Source of the DNA: DATHTK01 sp035463295
GTDB lineage: Bacteria; Actinomycetota; Rubrobacteria; Rubrobacterales; Rubrobacteraceae
Direction of reading: 5' to 3'
Length of the DNA stretch: 39,731 bases
Assembly (NCBI GenBank): GCA_035463295.1
Contig: DATHTK010000015.1
Span: 1 to 39,731, forward strand
Positions 16,855 through 24,159 of this stretch are shown here, piece after piece; the first letter of the stretch is position 1, and every line of letters starts with the position of its first letter. The position numbers were made by a program, and so were the translations under genes. Under the pieces are notes generated by a model. The model ran no database searches. It was given only the letters and a program-made list of their open reading frames with translations, and was not told the DNA's origin.

Positions 16855-16866
16855 GTGAGGCCTCAC
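16855..16866. promoter_or_regulatory. 12-bp perfect palindrome upstream of the LysM gene
   Basis: GTGAGGCCTCAC lies 76 bp before the LysM gene start. It directly follows a small imperfect hairpin (CGCCCG...CGGGTG around a T-rich loop) just after the preceding gene's stop. It could be an operator or part of a transcript-end structure; the sequence alone does not decide. Confidence 0.3.
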
Positions 16867-16941
16867 GCGCTTAGCTGCCTCGTCTTTCGCTAGTAGACGA
16901 AGCGCAGACAAAGCCCTTCCAGACCCTAAGGGGGCACGGTC

Positions 16942-18198
16942 TTGACTGTAACGATTGAGAGATGCGTATATCTGGCGCTGGTCGCGCTGGCTGCGGTAGC
17001 CCTGTGGATGGTGGTCTTGGCAGGCGCACCCGCGCTCGCGCGGGCTCAGACGCCCGGTGAGACGAAAGATCAGCCAATAACCGCCAAACGTTCTGCGGAT
17101 TCCTACGCCGCCGTCCGTAACGCGGGGGTGGTCGTCAAGCCCGGTGACTCTTTGTGGTCGATAAGCGAGCGCCACCTTGGACCGAGGGCAAACCCCTCGG
17201 ACGTGGTGAGCCTGGTCGAGCGGACCTACGCGCTCAACCGTGAGATTATCGGAGCGGACCCCAGCCTACTCCTGGCAGGCCAGAGGCTGCAGTTGCCGCC
17301 AGCGATACGTGGAACCTCCGAGATCACCCAGGCCGCTACGACCAAAGCGGCCGCCGAAGCCAAGAGTACGCCGAAGGCCGCGATGCAGGACGAGCCGGCA
17401 GCTGCGAACACAGGCGCACAGAAGCTGCGGCCCGAAGGCGATCCGCAAGTGCGAGTCGATACAGCGGAAGCTCCCGCTGCGGCGACAAGACCAGTAGATC
17501 TCCCAGATGTAGCGGAGGCGGCCCGGTCTATAGCCGTGCCTGCTGCGAGGCCGGTGGCCTCGGACACCGCGACAATCGCCGGCACCTCCTTCCTGGACGA
17601 GGCGCATTCCACCGCTACGAACGTAGTGGCAGGCTTGGTCGAGGTGTTCCCGCAAGGCGTGAACCTTCAACGCCGCCTGGTGGGATACAACATCATCCTC
17701 CTTACGCTTCTGAGCGCAGCGCTCATGGTGTGGAAGCTCCCCATGAAGCGTCCGGTGTCGCCGGAGTCCTGGGGCGCGTACCCGAGCCTCCATTATCGAT
17801 ATGGCTACTCGAATGGGGACCATGCGGCGATGGATCCTTTGCCTACCGCCGGTGAGACGGCCCGTAGAAACAAGGACAAGACGACTACTTTCGGTGACGG
17901 AGCCCGTCCCTGGGGAGTGTTCACGCTCGCACGCAAGAGACGAATGGGCCTCAACGAGCGCGCACAAAACCTGGGCTCTCGTCGGCACAAGCGTAGGGGG
18001 CTTGCCACCAGCGCGTACAATCCCCGCGTTCGGAGCCACCTGCGGAATGCGTCACCGAATGCGCCCCTGCGCAAGACTCACCCCAGCTTAGTAACGACCC
18101 GTCCCTTCAGCGGGACTATCCGGCGCAGCGTTGTGCGATATGGCGCCGTGAGACGTAGCGCTGCGGCGCGTATTAGAAGGGAGATAAGTAGTAGATGA
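16942..18198 (+). CDS. LysM protein with internal TM helix and basic cytoplasmic tail
   Basis: The 418-residue product starts at TTG 16942 with GGGGG 8 nt upstream. A signal or anchor segment (YLALVALAAVALWMVVLAG) ends near ALARAQ at residue 36. A single LysM domain spans about residues 62-112, from VVVKPGDSLWSISERHLG to LLAGQRLQLP, and should bind peptidoglycan. After an Ala/Pro-rich spacer comes a second TM helix at 247-267 (GYNIILLTLLSAALMVW). It is followed by about 150 residues very rich in Arg/Lys with several RR/KR pairs (ARKRRMGLNE, RRHKRRG). A basic C-terminal half on the cytoplasmic side is inferred from the positive-inside rule. The stop overlaps the LuxR start by 4 bp (ATGA), implying coupled expression. 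Confidence 0.78.
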   Translation: MTVTIERCVYLALVALAAVALWMVVLAGAPALARAQTPGETKDQPITAKRSADSYAAVRNAGVVVKPGDSLWSISERHLGPRANPSDVVSLVERTYALNREIIGADPSLLLAGQRLQLPPAIRGTSEITQAATTKAAAEAKSTPKAAMQDEPAAANTGAQKLRPEGDPQVRVDTAEAPAAATRPVDLPDVAEAARSIAVPAARPVASDTATIAGTSFLDEAHSTATNVVAGLVEVFPQGVNLQRRLVGYNIILLTLLSAALMVWKLPMKRPVSPESWGAYPSLHYRYGYSNGDHAAMDPLPTAGETARRNKDKTTTFGDGARPWGVFTLARKRRMGLNERAQNLGSRRHKRRGLATSAYNPRVRSHLRNASPNAPLRKTHPSLVTTRPFSGTIRRSVVRYGAVRRSAAARIRREISSR

Positions 18199-18893
18199 AC
18201 ACTACCGAAGCTCTACTTGATTACTTTGTCGAAGAAGGCGTAGAGGAGCCAGACGAGCAAGAGCCTGTAGGGACGATCTGGATCAAGGACAGTGCTTCCT
18301 CGGTGGCGCTCGTGAGGCTTGAACGCGCTCTCGGCTTGCGAAACCTGCGTGTCCACAGGGGGGAGGATCTCCCAGAAGAACCGCCTTGTGTCGTTGTCTG
18401 CTGTGTGAACTGTGGTGAGCCAACAGAGGCCGCCTCAGCGGTGGCGCAGGCCAGGACTCTGGCGCCAAAGGCCGCTGTTCTCTCATTCGGACCTGCTCTC
18501 GACCTCGGAGTTGTCCGTGCGGTGGTAAAGGCAGGCGCAAAGGGCTTTCTGCTCACGAGCATGCCTTCCCAGCAGTTGATTCGCGCAGTGTCCGTTGCAG
18601 CCGAAGGCGAGATAGTGTTGCCCCGCGCGCTGCTCGAGATGGTAGTGGAAGCCGAGCGCTGCCCGGACCTGGACAAGCTCAGACCACGCCACCGCGAGCT
18701 ATTGGAGCTCATCTCGGAGGGCCTCTCCAATGCGCAGATAGCCAAACGGCTCTACATCGCGGAGTCGACCGTCAAGCAACACTTGAGATCCCTCTATAAG
18801 GTCCTCGGGGTCAAGAACAGACACGAAGCCTCGAGAATACTGTGGCGCGCCGACCATACCGGGACGGCAGGGAGGTTCACGAAGAGCGCTTGA
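18195..18893 (+). CDS. LuxR/NarL-type regulator lacking a phosphoacceptor
   Basis: The 232-residue product has a C-terminal LuxR HTH at about residues 158-215: LRPRHRELLELISEGLSNAQ, then IAKRLYIAESTVKQHLRSLY, KVLGVKNRHEA. The N-terminal ~140 residues keep the tail of a receiver fold (AVVKAGAKGFLLTSMPSQQL, AEGEIVLPRALLE) but show no clear phosphoacceptor Asp at the expected strand end, where CVVVCCVNCGEP is found. It is probably not controlled by classical His-Asp phosphorylation. The ATG overlaps the LysM gene stop (ATGA). That links this regulator to the LysM membrane protein, as a sensor/effector pair or as a co-regulated gene. Confidence 0.82.
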   Translation: MNTTEALLDYFVEEGVEEPDEQEPVGTIWIKDSASSVALVRLERALGLRNLRVHRGEDLPEEPPCVVVCCVNCGEPTEAASAVAQARTLAPKAAVLSFGPALDLGVVRAVVKAGAKGFLLTSMPSQQLIRAVSVAAEGEIVLPRALLEMVVEAERCPDLDKLRPRHRELLELISEGLSNAQIAKRLYIAESTVKQHLRSLYKVLGVKNRHEASRILWRADHTGTAGRFTKSA

Positions 18894-19381
18894 GCTTTGC
18901 ACACAAGAACGTATGGCGCCCGTAACGCGGTCGTCCCTGCAGTAAGGCGGTTGGAAACAGGGGCCCGGTACTCTAGGGACGAGCTGACCCGCCGAATTCC
19001 GGTGTACTGACCACGGACATCGCCTTCAGCCAAGTGCGCACTCGCTACGTCGCCGCTTTCAACAATCGACATCGATGGATGTGCCAAATAACGCTAGTAC
19101 CATGAAGACACTCTGACCGCTTCGGAAAACGTACTAGACGAAAGTACTGCCACTTTTCTAAGCTCTTTTCTAGCCCGCAAAGCATTGATTGCAGAGAGTT
19201 CTTGACAGAATATGTGCTTAGTGTGCTTAGCGTGCCTGAAATGAGCGAACAAACCAAGCTGTCTCGCAGCCATCGAAACAAGACATGTTTCGATTGTGAG
19301 ACGTAACTCTCACTCTCGGATATGGAAGCGATGCCCTCGAAGTAGAGAGGATCGCCAAGAGCGCAGGGGGGTATGTGACCA
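18894..19381. other. Long low-GC leader/intergenic region with promoter-like and stem-loop elements
   Basis: This 488-bp gap separates the two regulators. A perfect TTGACA is at 19202-19207, with only a weak -10 (GCTTAG, 17-bp spacer). A perfect inverted repeat follows at 19272-19294. A run of G before ATG 19382 can serve as RBS. A minus-strand open frame across 19045-19506 has Ser/Leu-rich, unconvincing composition, and I do not call it. Confidence 0.45.
19272..19294. promoter_or_regulatory. Perfect 9-bp inverted repeat upstream of the second LuxR gene
   Basis: ATCGAAACA-AGACA-TGTTTCGAT has perfect 9-bp arms around a 5-bp centre. It is flanked by a further pair GTCTC (19261-19265) and GAGAC (19298-19302). 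It lies about 65 bp downstream of the TTGACA at 19202 and 88 bp before the ATG. It could be an operator for one of the LuxR dimers or an RNA hairpin in the leader. Confidence 0.5.
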
Positions 19382-20038
19382 ATGCAGGCCGACGAAATCC
19401 TAAAGAAGACACTGACGCAAGTCGAGTGCGCAACAGATAAGTGCGACGTCTTCGATCTTCTCTGGATCAAGTGTGAAAGCCCCTCGGTCATGATACTTGG
19501 CCTCACGTTGGCTCTAGAAGAAACAGCAACGCAGGTGCATACTGGCCTCTCTCACCCGGAGATGGCGCCTTCGAGTATAATGCTCCTCGCAAACAACGCA
19601 TCAAGCGTCTCTGAAGTCTCTGAAGATGTGGAAGTTCTCCAGGAATTGTACCCGGACAGTATCATCCTGGTGTTCGGCGTTCACCCCGACGTGTCGCTTG
19701 CGAAGGTCGCCATCAAGTGCGGGGCGCGTGGCTTCGTGCACGCGGGTATGAGCCCCCAGCAAATAGCCAGGGCTATGGAAGTAGCCGCGGAAGGTGAGCT
19801 CGTTCTTCCAAGGGCGTTGCTAGAGGATTTTATTTTGAGCGAAGAGCAAGTAGGGCTAGGCGTGCTCTCTGCCCGCCAGCGAGAGATACTGAATCTGCTT
19901 GCCGAAGGTATGAGCAACGCCGAAATCGGTGATCGCCTGCATTTAGCCGAGTCCACCGTCAAGCAACACCTGCGCACCTCCTATAAGATCCTCGGTGTGT
20001 CCAGCCGCATTGAAGCCGCCGGGCTCGTTCGAACCTAA
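19382..20038 (+). CDS. LuxR/NarL-type regulator, paralogue of the one at 18195
   Basis: The 218-residue product shares with its neighbour the core GARGFVHAGMSPQQIARAM, the phrase AEGELVLPRALLE and the C-terminal HTH (LSARQREILNLLAEGMSNAE, IGDRLHLAESTVKQHLRTSY, KILGVSSRIEA). Again no receiver Asp is evident in the N-terminal half, where SIMLLANNASS stands at the expected site. The ATG follows a GGGGGG run with about 10 nt spacing. The two regulators look like a local duplication with diverged N-termini, so they may form heterodimers or compete for the same sites. Both HTH recognition helices contain ESTVKQHLR, which supports shared targets. Confidence 0.82.
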   Translation: MQADEILKKTLTQVECATDKCDVFDLLWIKCESPSVMILGLTLALEETATQVHTGLSHPEMAPSSIMLLANNASSVSEVSEDVEVLQELYPDSIILVFGVHPDVSLAKVAIKCGARGFVHAGMSPQQIARAMEVAAEGELVLPRALLEDFILSEEQVGLGVLSARQREILNLLAEGMSNAEIGDRLHLAESTVKQHLRTSYKILGVSSRIEAAGLVRT

Positions 20039-20189
20039 CGAAATGGGCGTGTATTCACCGTAGAGTGACACGTGCGTCCCCTGGGGTAGCGAGAGACCAA
20101 TGGTCCGACGACTACTGGCACCTGACGATGACCGTTAGTTGAGCCGGACCCTTTGCTCACCGCAGACCATCTAGAAATGCCCAATGGAC

Positions 20190-20486
20190 TTATCGACCGT
20201 GGTCGTGAACGGTGTAGGCGATGTCCGAATGGGACTCCCTAACATCTGGTGTGAACTTTGAACTGCGAGCGGTGGGGCAGAGCGGGAAGGCTCCGCGGAG
20301 GTTGGTGTAAGCGAAGCGGTAGAAGTCCCTCCGGCTGGCGAATCGGGAGAAGCGAGAGAAGGAGGCCGGAGTTATGACCCCACTGGGGCTGGTGGAGGTG
20401 TTGGATCCGGTACGCCGTTCTCTGGTACGGGTCTTGTAGAAGTTGTTCGCCATGAAGTAGAGTGTGGCGAGGAAGGTGTCCTTAAG
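20190..20486 (-). pseudogene. N-terminal remnant of an IS transposase
   Basis: A minus-strand frame reads LKDTFLATLYFMANNFYKTR, then SFSRFSRFASRRDFYRFA and LRGAFPLCPTARSSKF. This resembles, from memory, the N-terminus of IS4/IS5-like transposases of actinobacteria (DTFLTALYVMVDDF..., SERDFYRYA...LRGAFPTLPDRSQF). Similarity fades after about 20240 and the catalytic domain is absent. No credible start precedes it. It lies about 5 kb from the transposase C-terminal remnant at 14830, on the same strand and in the order one split gene would show, but the pieces may come from different elements. Confidence 0.5.
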
Positions 20487-20659
20487 TCGAGCATGAGGAG
20501 GCGGTTCCTTTCCCTTCGGGATCGGGCAGACTCTCCGCCCCGGCGATTCACACCAGGCGTTTACGAGTCGTACGAAGGACATCGACGGACACAGGGTGAC
20601 TAAAGGACCTAGGCGCGGTTCATGGTCAGGGGTTTATCAGCGAGGGAAGAACACAGGGC

Positions 20660-21271
20660 GTGGGGACACTCTTAGACAAGCTCAACACTCCCATGGCTGC
20701 GGTAGTGTCGCTAACACTCGTCCTTTCAGTAAACGGCCTCCTCTTCTTGTATTACCCCCGGTACTCAGCCCGGGAGCCGGTCCGCGAGGTAGTTCAGGTC
20801 CTTCCTAATGACGAGGTCTCCACTTATGCGCCCGACCGACCTGAACCGAGCCGTACCGCTACGCCGAGCGTCAAGAGATCCGAAGCCGCAGACCGCGACG
20901 ATCAGCCCGACAAGCGCAGGGAGAACCAGAATAAGACACCCGCGAGTGAGAGACCCAGTGCACACTCACAGCGCACCCCGGCGGCGAGCGACCCAGCTTC
21001 GCTCGAAGGAGAGCCTCCCGTTGAGGCTTCAGTCCCGCCCGCAGCACCCCTGCAAGAAGCACTCCCGCCAGCAACAGCGCCAGCAACAACGCCAGCTACA
21101 GCGCCAGCTACAGCGCCAGCTACTGGACCTGTTAGCGACTCAAGTACCTCTCGGGACTACAGTCGAACGGGTCAGACATCACCCGGTAGCGGAGAAGGCG
21201 GCTCACCCCTGATTCCCGCGGATCCCACTAGCCAAGACGTGAGCCCCATACCTGAGATCGACGTCAACTAG
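20660..21271 (+). CDS. Membrane-anchored Pro/Ala/Thr-rich protein
   Basis: The 203-residue product starts at GTG 20660 (GAGGGA about 12 nt upstream). It has one N-terminal TM helix at residues ~12-33 (MAAVVSLTLVLSVNGLLFLYY) without a clear cleavage site. The rest is a low-complexity, probably extended extracytoplasmic region rich in Pro, Ser and Glu. It carries (PATA)-type repeats around residues 136-156 and an acidic end (PIPEIDVN). It resembles a small stalk or linker protein and matches no domain I know. It shares the Pro-rich, wall-facing theme with the proteins at 15761 and 16942 and lies in the same island. Confidence 0.6.
   Translation: MGTLLDKLNTPMAAVVSLTLVLSVNGLLFLYYPRYSAREPVREVVQVLPNDEVSTYAPDRPEPSRTATPSVKRSEAADRDDQPDKRRENQNKTPASERPSAHSQRTPAASDPASLEGEPPVEASVPPAAPLQEALPPATAPATTPATAPATAPATGPVSDSSTSRDYSRTGQTSPGSGEGGSPLIPADPTSQDVSPIPEIDVN
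21067..21126 (+). repeat. 12-bp tandem repeat, 5 units
   Basis: Units GCCAGCAACAGC, GCCAGCAACAAC, GCCAGCTACAGC (twice) and GCCAGCTACTGG follow each other without gaps inside the Pro-rich protein gene. They encode a PATA/PATT-type tetrapeptide repeat. Confidence 0.85.
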
Positions 21272-21532
21272 ACGGGCGCGCTCTGAGCGTGACGAGGAAT
21301 TGAGATCACAGAGGGTAGCTCGTCGCCCTGCCCTTATTCACCCAACCACGCAGGAGTGGTTCTCAGGGGTTGGCATAGGCCCGGTCCTAACCCCATCGAA
21401 CTAGGTAACGCAGCACTTTCGAACTGTATAGATAGCAACGGCTTTGAAACTAGTCCATTTGGGGGATGCTCCCCGCCTGCAAGAGCCGCTAGGGTAACCT
21501 CGACAGGAAGTCCATCACAGGGAGCTCACGAA

Positions 21533-21742
21533 ATGGGAACCCGAGGAAGACCGTTGCCTTGGCAGTGCGGGCATCACTATCCTATCGTGGTAGAGATAAT
21601 GCCGGGCGGCAAGCGCGCCAGGTGCCTCGGTTGCGGGCAGGCTGGACCGGTGTTGGCGGACTCGCCGGGGGCGGTGCTGGCGCTGAGGGGCAAGGCGCAC
21701 TACAGGGAGAAGGTGGGAGCCCGAGCTTTTCTTGCCGGATAG
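21533..21742 (+). CDS. Small zinc-ribbon-like protein
   Basis: The 69-residue product starts at ATG 21533 with AGGGAG 8 nt upstream. It contains QCGHHYPIVVEIMPGGKRAR followed by CLGCGQAGPV: a CxHH pair and a CxxC pair about 20 residues apart, fitting a small zinc ribbon. The C-terminal half is a short amphipathic segment (GAVLALRGKAHYREKVG). The Pro-rich gene ends 261 bp upstream, and that gap shows nothing I can name. Small zinc ribbons of this type often ride in mobile or accessory DNA, consistent with the surrounding remnants; the function is unknown. Confidence 0.6.
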   Translation: MGTRGRPLPWQCGHHYPIVVEIMPGGKRARCLGCGQAGPVLADSPGAVLALRGKAHYREKVGARAFLAG

Positions 21743-22010
21743 AGATGCACGATGTTCTATGATGAGTGCGACGAAGTCGGATCGCGCTGCCGCACTTCTT
21801 GCCAGTTAGTAATAACCAAGCCGTTTTGCCTAGCCCCCGGTCTACTTCTACCTACGCATAGGACCGGGCGTGGGTAAGAAAGACCGGCCCGGCATCGTAG
21901 GTCGGGTCCCTTTGGAACCGCGCTATGCAACAGCCAGGTCTTAGCGGCTGCCTGGATGCCCTCTCCCGGCGACGTCCGCCTGTCGTCGTGCCGTGTGCGC
22001 CGCCGGGCTC

Positions 22011-22232
22011 CTAGAGGAAGCCCTCAAAGGAAAACGGAGACGCCGCTAGTAGGAAAAACATTCCCCAGAGTGCCGCTGCGATAAGCAGCAGAATGAGTTG
22101 CACACCACAGCCCGCGGTGAGTCTGCCGGAGCCGCGGAGGTCGGGGCCAGGATCGTAATACTTAGGGTGGAAGAACAGCAGGAGAAACGCTCCTGTAGCT
22201 ACCGTGGCCCCAAAGAAGAGTGCTGTCCACAC
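22011..22232 (-). CDS. Small two-TM membrane protein
   Basis: The 73-residue product starts at GTG 22232. Two hydrophobic helices, WTALFFGATVATGAFLLLFF and VQLILLLIAAALWGMFFLLA, are separated by a polar loop (HPKYYDPGPDLRGSG). It follows the small HTH gene on the same strand by about 30 bp and may be co-transcribed with it. No RBS is obvious and no family is recognised. Composition and the clean TM pattern argue for a real gene. Confidence 0.5.
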   Translation of the reverse strand: MWTALFFGATVATGAFLLLFFHPKYYDPGPDLRGSGRLTAGCGVQLILLLIAAALWGMFFLLAASPFSFEGFL

Positions 22233-22264
22233 AAAGAGCTACAGGAATTCGTCAAGAGTCAGGT

Positions 22265-22444
22265 TCACACTGCCCCTTCGCCCCGCTGCTCTGCTTGCAG
22301 CCGACCCCGGTCGATGTACCGCCGGATCGTTCGCGGACTAACGCGGATAGCCCTTGCCGCCACCTCCGTAGTCACGCGTCCGGCCTCACTGAACAGGTCC
22401 GCAGTCTCTGTCCGCGATTGCCCGTGAGGGACTTCCTCTCCCAT
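22265..22444 (-). CDS. Small excisionase/MerR-like HTH protein, leaderless
   Basis: The 59-residue product reads MGEEVPHGQSRTETADLF, then VTTEVAARAIRVSPRTIRRY and IDRGRLQAEQRGEGAV. The middle is a typical HTH_17/excisionase helix-turn-helix (tEVAarairVSPrTIrrYidrGrL). The protein ends where such domains usually have their wing (RGEG...). The frame stops at TGA 22265, so the wing may be truncated. The ATG has no RBS, but TAGTAT ends 6 nt upstream (22456-22451), matching a leaderless promoter. Proteins of this kind act as excisionases, directionality factors or small regulators in mobile elements. Confidence 0.6.
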   Translation of the reverse strand: MGEEVPHGQSRTETADLFSEAGRVTTEVAARAIRVSPRTIRRYIDRGRLQAEQRGEGAV

Positions 22445-22450
22445 GACGGC

Positions 22451-22456
22451 ATACTA
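22451..22456 (-). promoter_or_regulatory. -10 box of the small HTH gene
   Basis: TAGTAT on the minus strand, 6 nt before the ATG at 22444. The same hexamer and spacing occur before the GTG at 25585. Confidence 0.5.
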
Positions 22457-22692
22457 TAGCTTCCGATAACCACACGCAGCCTCATCTCCGAACTCAAGGC
22501 CGTACCGAGGACAAACCTAAGGTTGAAGGCTAACTAGTTCCGCTAGGTCTTGGATGCACCTAGAAGGCGCCTCCCCCGATCGCCCTGGTGGGGTCGCCGC
22601 AAGAGGGGCAGGTCCGGGACCAGTGGAAGCCCGAGCCGAAGAGGTGCAACGATATCATGCGACCGCGGTGACGATCTCTCTGATCCTGAAGT

Positions 22693-23052
22693 TCAGGTGT
22701 TTAGTTCCGAGACCACAGGAGCGTCTGGCGCTTCCACGGCACCCGACGGCGAGCCTCGGAGCTGACGGCCGTAGAGTCCGCGGAGGAGCAGGTGGTGCTG
22801 TGTGGCGTTCACAGCACCACCCAGCCCTTGCCGAATACCTCCGCCTCGTCGGTCTCTTTCGACATGCCTTGCTGAATGAGCTTCTGGCCCTCGCGCAATC
22901 TGAGCCGCCCCGATACCGCTCGAACCCCTGCGGTCGGTGAGCCGGGAGCCGAATTTCCGCTGGCTTTCGGGCAGCTCCCCGTTCTCCTCGCACCAGCGTT
23001 CACATCCGGCGTAGAGGTCTGTGACGGTCTCATTGTGCTCGGCGCCGAGTTC
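22693..23052 (-). pseudogene. Decayed C-terminus of a phage/plasmid-type primase
   Basis: Pieces in three frames line up on the minus strand. The first reads DLYAGCERWCEENGELPESQ and RKFGSRLTDRRG (about 23016-22924). Next come FERYRGGSD in a second frame (to ~22900) and EGQKLIQQGMSKETDEAEVF in a third (~22868-22812). The sequence returns to the first frame as LGGAVNATQHHLLLRGLYG. The YxxWCEENGExPxSQrxFGxrLxxRGFer pattern is typical of the C-terminal winged helix of P4-type phage/plasmid primases. At least three frameshifts are needed, and the helicase core is absent. I infer a remnant of an integrated element next to rlmN. Confidence 0.5.
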
Positions 23053-23063
23053 ACAGCACTCAT

Positions 23064-24104
23064 CTAGCCCAGAGCGACGACCGGGCGCCCACGCAGATCC
23101 TTCGCAGCGAGCTGTCCGCACGCGGCGTCTATATCCTCGCCCCGGCTAGGTCGCAGCGTGGCCGAGAGACCGAGTTCCCTGGCGCGCCGCAGGAAATCCT
23201 GTGCGTCGCGCTTCGACGTCGCCGAGAACCCGGTATCCGTCCAGTTGAACCGGAGGAGGTTCAAGTGGTAGAGCGGGTGGTCGAGGAGTTCGGCGAGCGC
23301 CTCGACGTGGCGCGGCTGGTCGTTCACGCCCGCCAGCAGTGTGTACTCGAAAAAGAGCTTGCGGTGGGTGGTCTCCACGTAATAGCGGGCGGCGTCCACG
23401 AGCTCCGGAATCGGGTGTCGGGCGGCGACGGGCATCAGTTCCTGGCGCTCACTCTCGAAGGGGGTGTGCAGCGAGATCGCGAGGTGGAACTGCTCGGGCT
23501 CGTCGGCGAAGCGCCGGATCTTCTCTACCAGCCCGCTCGTGGAGACGGCGATGTGCCGCGCGGCGAGTGCGAAGCCTTCGGGATCGTTGAGTACTTTGAG
23601 AGCGGCTAGCGTCTCGTTGTAGTTGAGCATGGGCTCGCCCATCCCCATCACGACGACGTTCGAGATCCTCTCGGGGGCGACGTCGCGGGCAGCGACGAAG
23701 ACCTGCTCGGCGATCTCGCGCGCCTTGAGGTTGCGCTTCATGCCGAGCAGCCCCGTAGCGCAGAACTTGCACCCCATCGGACAGCCGACCTGCGTCGAGA
23801 TGCACACGGTGTGCCGCCCCTTCTCGGGGATCATTACCGTCTCTATCGCGTGGCGGTCGTGGGTGTAGAAGAGGTACTTCCTCGTCCCGTCGGTCGCCCG
23901 GGAGACGCGCCGGAGCTCCAGCACCGTCGCGGGCGCGCTCTTGGAGAGGGCGTCGCGCAGCCCCTTGGGCAGGTTCGTGGCCTCATCCCACGCCCGGACG
24001 AGCGAGCGGGTGAGAGCGTGGTAGGCCTGATCCAAGCGGTAGCCGGGCTCGCCCCTTTCCTCGAGGAGCTCTTTCACGTCGGGCAGGAAAGTCCGGGCTC
24101 TCAT
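23064..24104 (-). CDS. rlmN: RlmN-type 23S rRNA/tRNA adenine C2 methyltransferase (radical SAM)
   Basis: This 346-residue radical-SAM enzyme methylates C2 of A2503 in 23S rRNA and A37 in some tRNAs. The cluster motif is CPMGCKFCATG (Cys108, Cys112, Cys115). The upstream VCISTQVG supplies the substrate-radical Cys, and the C-terminal GEDIDAACGQL supplies the methyl-carrying Cys at about 329. VVVMGMGEPMLNYN and AISLHTP are further family motifs. The length matches RlmN. Start choice: ATG 24104 has no RBS. GTG immediately before it (24107) lies exactly 6 nt after a perfect TATAAT and may be the true leaderless start, adding one residue. It diverges from the marP-like gene. Confidence 0.93.
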   Translation of the reverse strand: MRARTFLPDVKELLEERGEPGYRLDQAYHALTRSLVRAWDEATNLPKGLRDALSKSAPATVLELRRVSRATDGTRKYLFYTHDRHAIETVMIPEKGRHTVCISTQVGCPMGCKFCATGLLGMKRNLKAREIAEQVFVAARDVAPERISNVVVMGMGEPMLNYNETLAALKVLNDPEGFALAARHIAVSTSGLVEKIRRFADEPEQFHLAISLHTPFESERQELMPVAARHPIPELVDAARYYVETTHRKLFFEYTLLAGVNDQPRHVEALAELLDHPLYHLNLLRFNWTDTGFSATSKRDAQDFLRRARELGLSATLRPSRGEDIDAACGQLAAKDLRGRPVVALG

Positions 24105-24113
24105 CACCCGGTG

Positions 24114-24152
24114 ATTATATCCGGCGGCCAAGAAGAGGTAGTAGGGTAGAAT
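24114..24152. promoter_or_regulatory. Divergent leaderless promoters of rlmN and the marP-like gene
   Basis: On the minus strand TATAAT (24119-24114) is 6 nt from GTG 24107 of rlmN. On the plus strand TAGAAT (24147-24152) is 7 nt from ATG 24160 of the protease gene. Neither start has a Shine-Dalgarno, and no strong -35 is evident. The two -10 boxes are under 30 bp apart, so the promoters must share their upstream DNA. Confidence 0.6.
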
Positions 24153-24159
24153 CTGGTGG

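Noticed and set aside
19045..19506. Minus-strand open frame of 153 codons between the LuxR genes
   Set aside because: Composition is Ser/Leu/Cys-rich with no motif. It overlaps the start of the plus-strand regulator, and the region is better explained as a leader.
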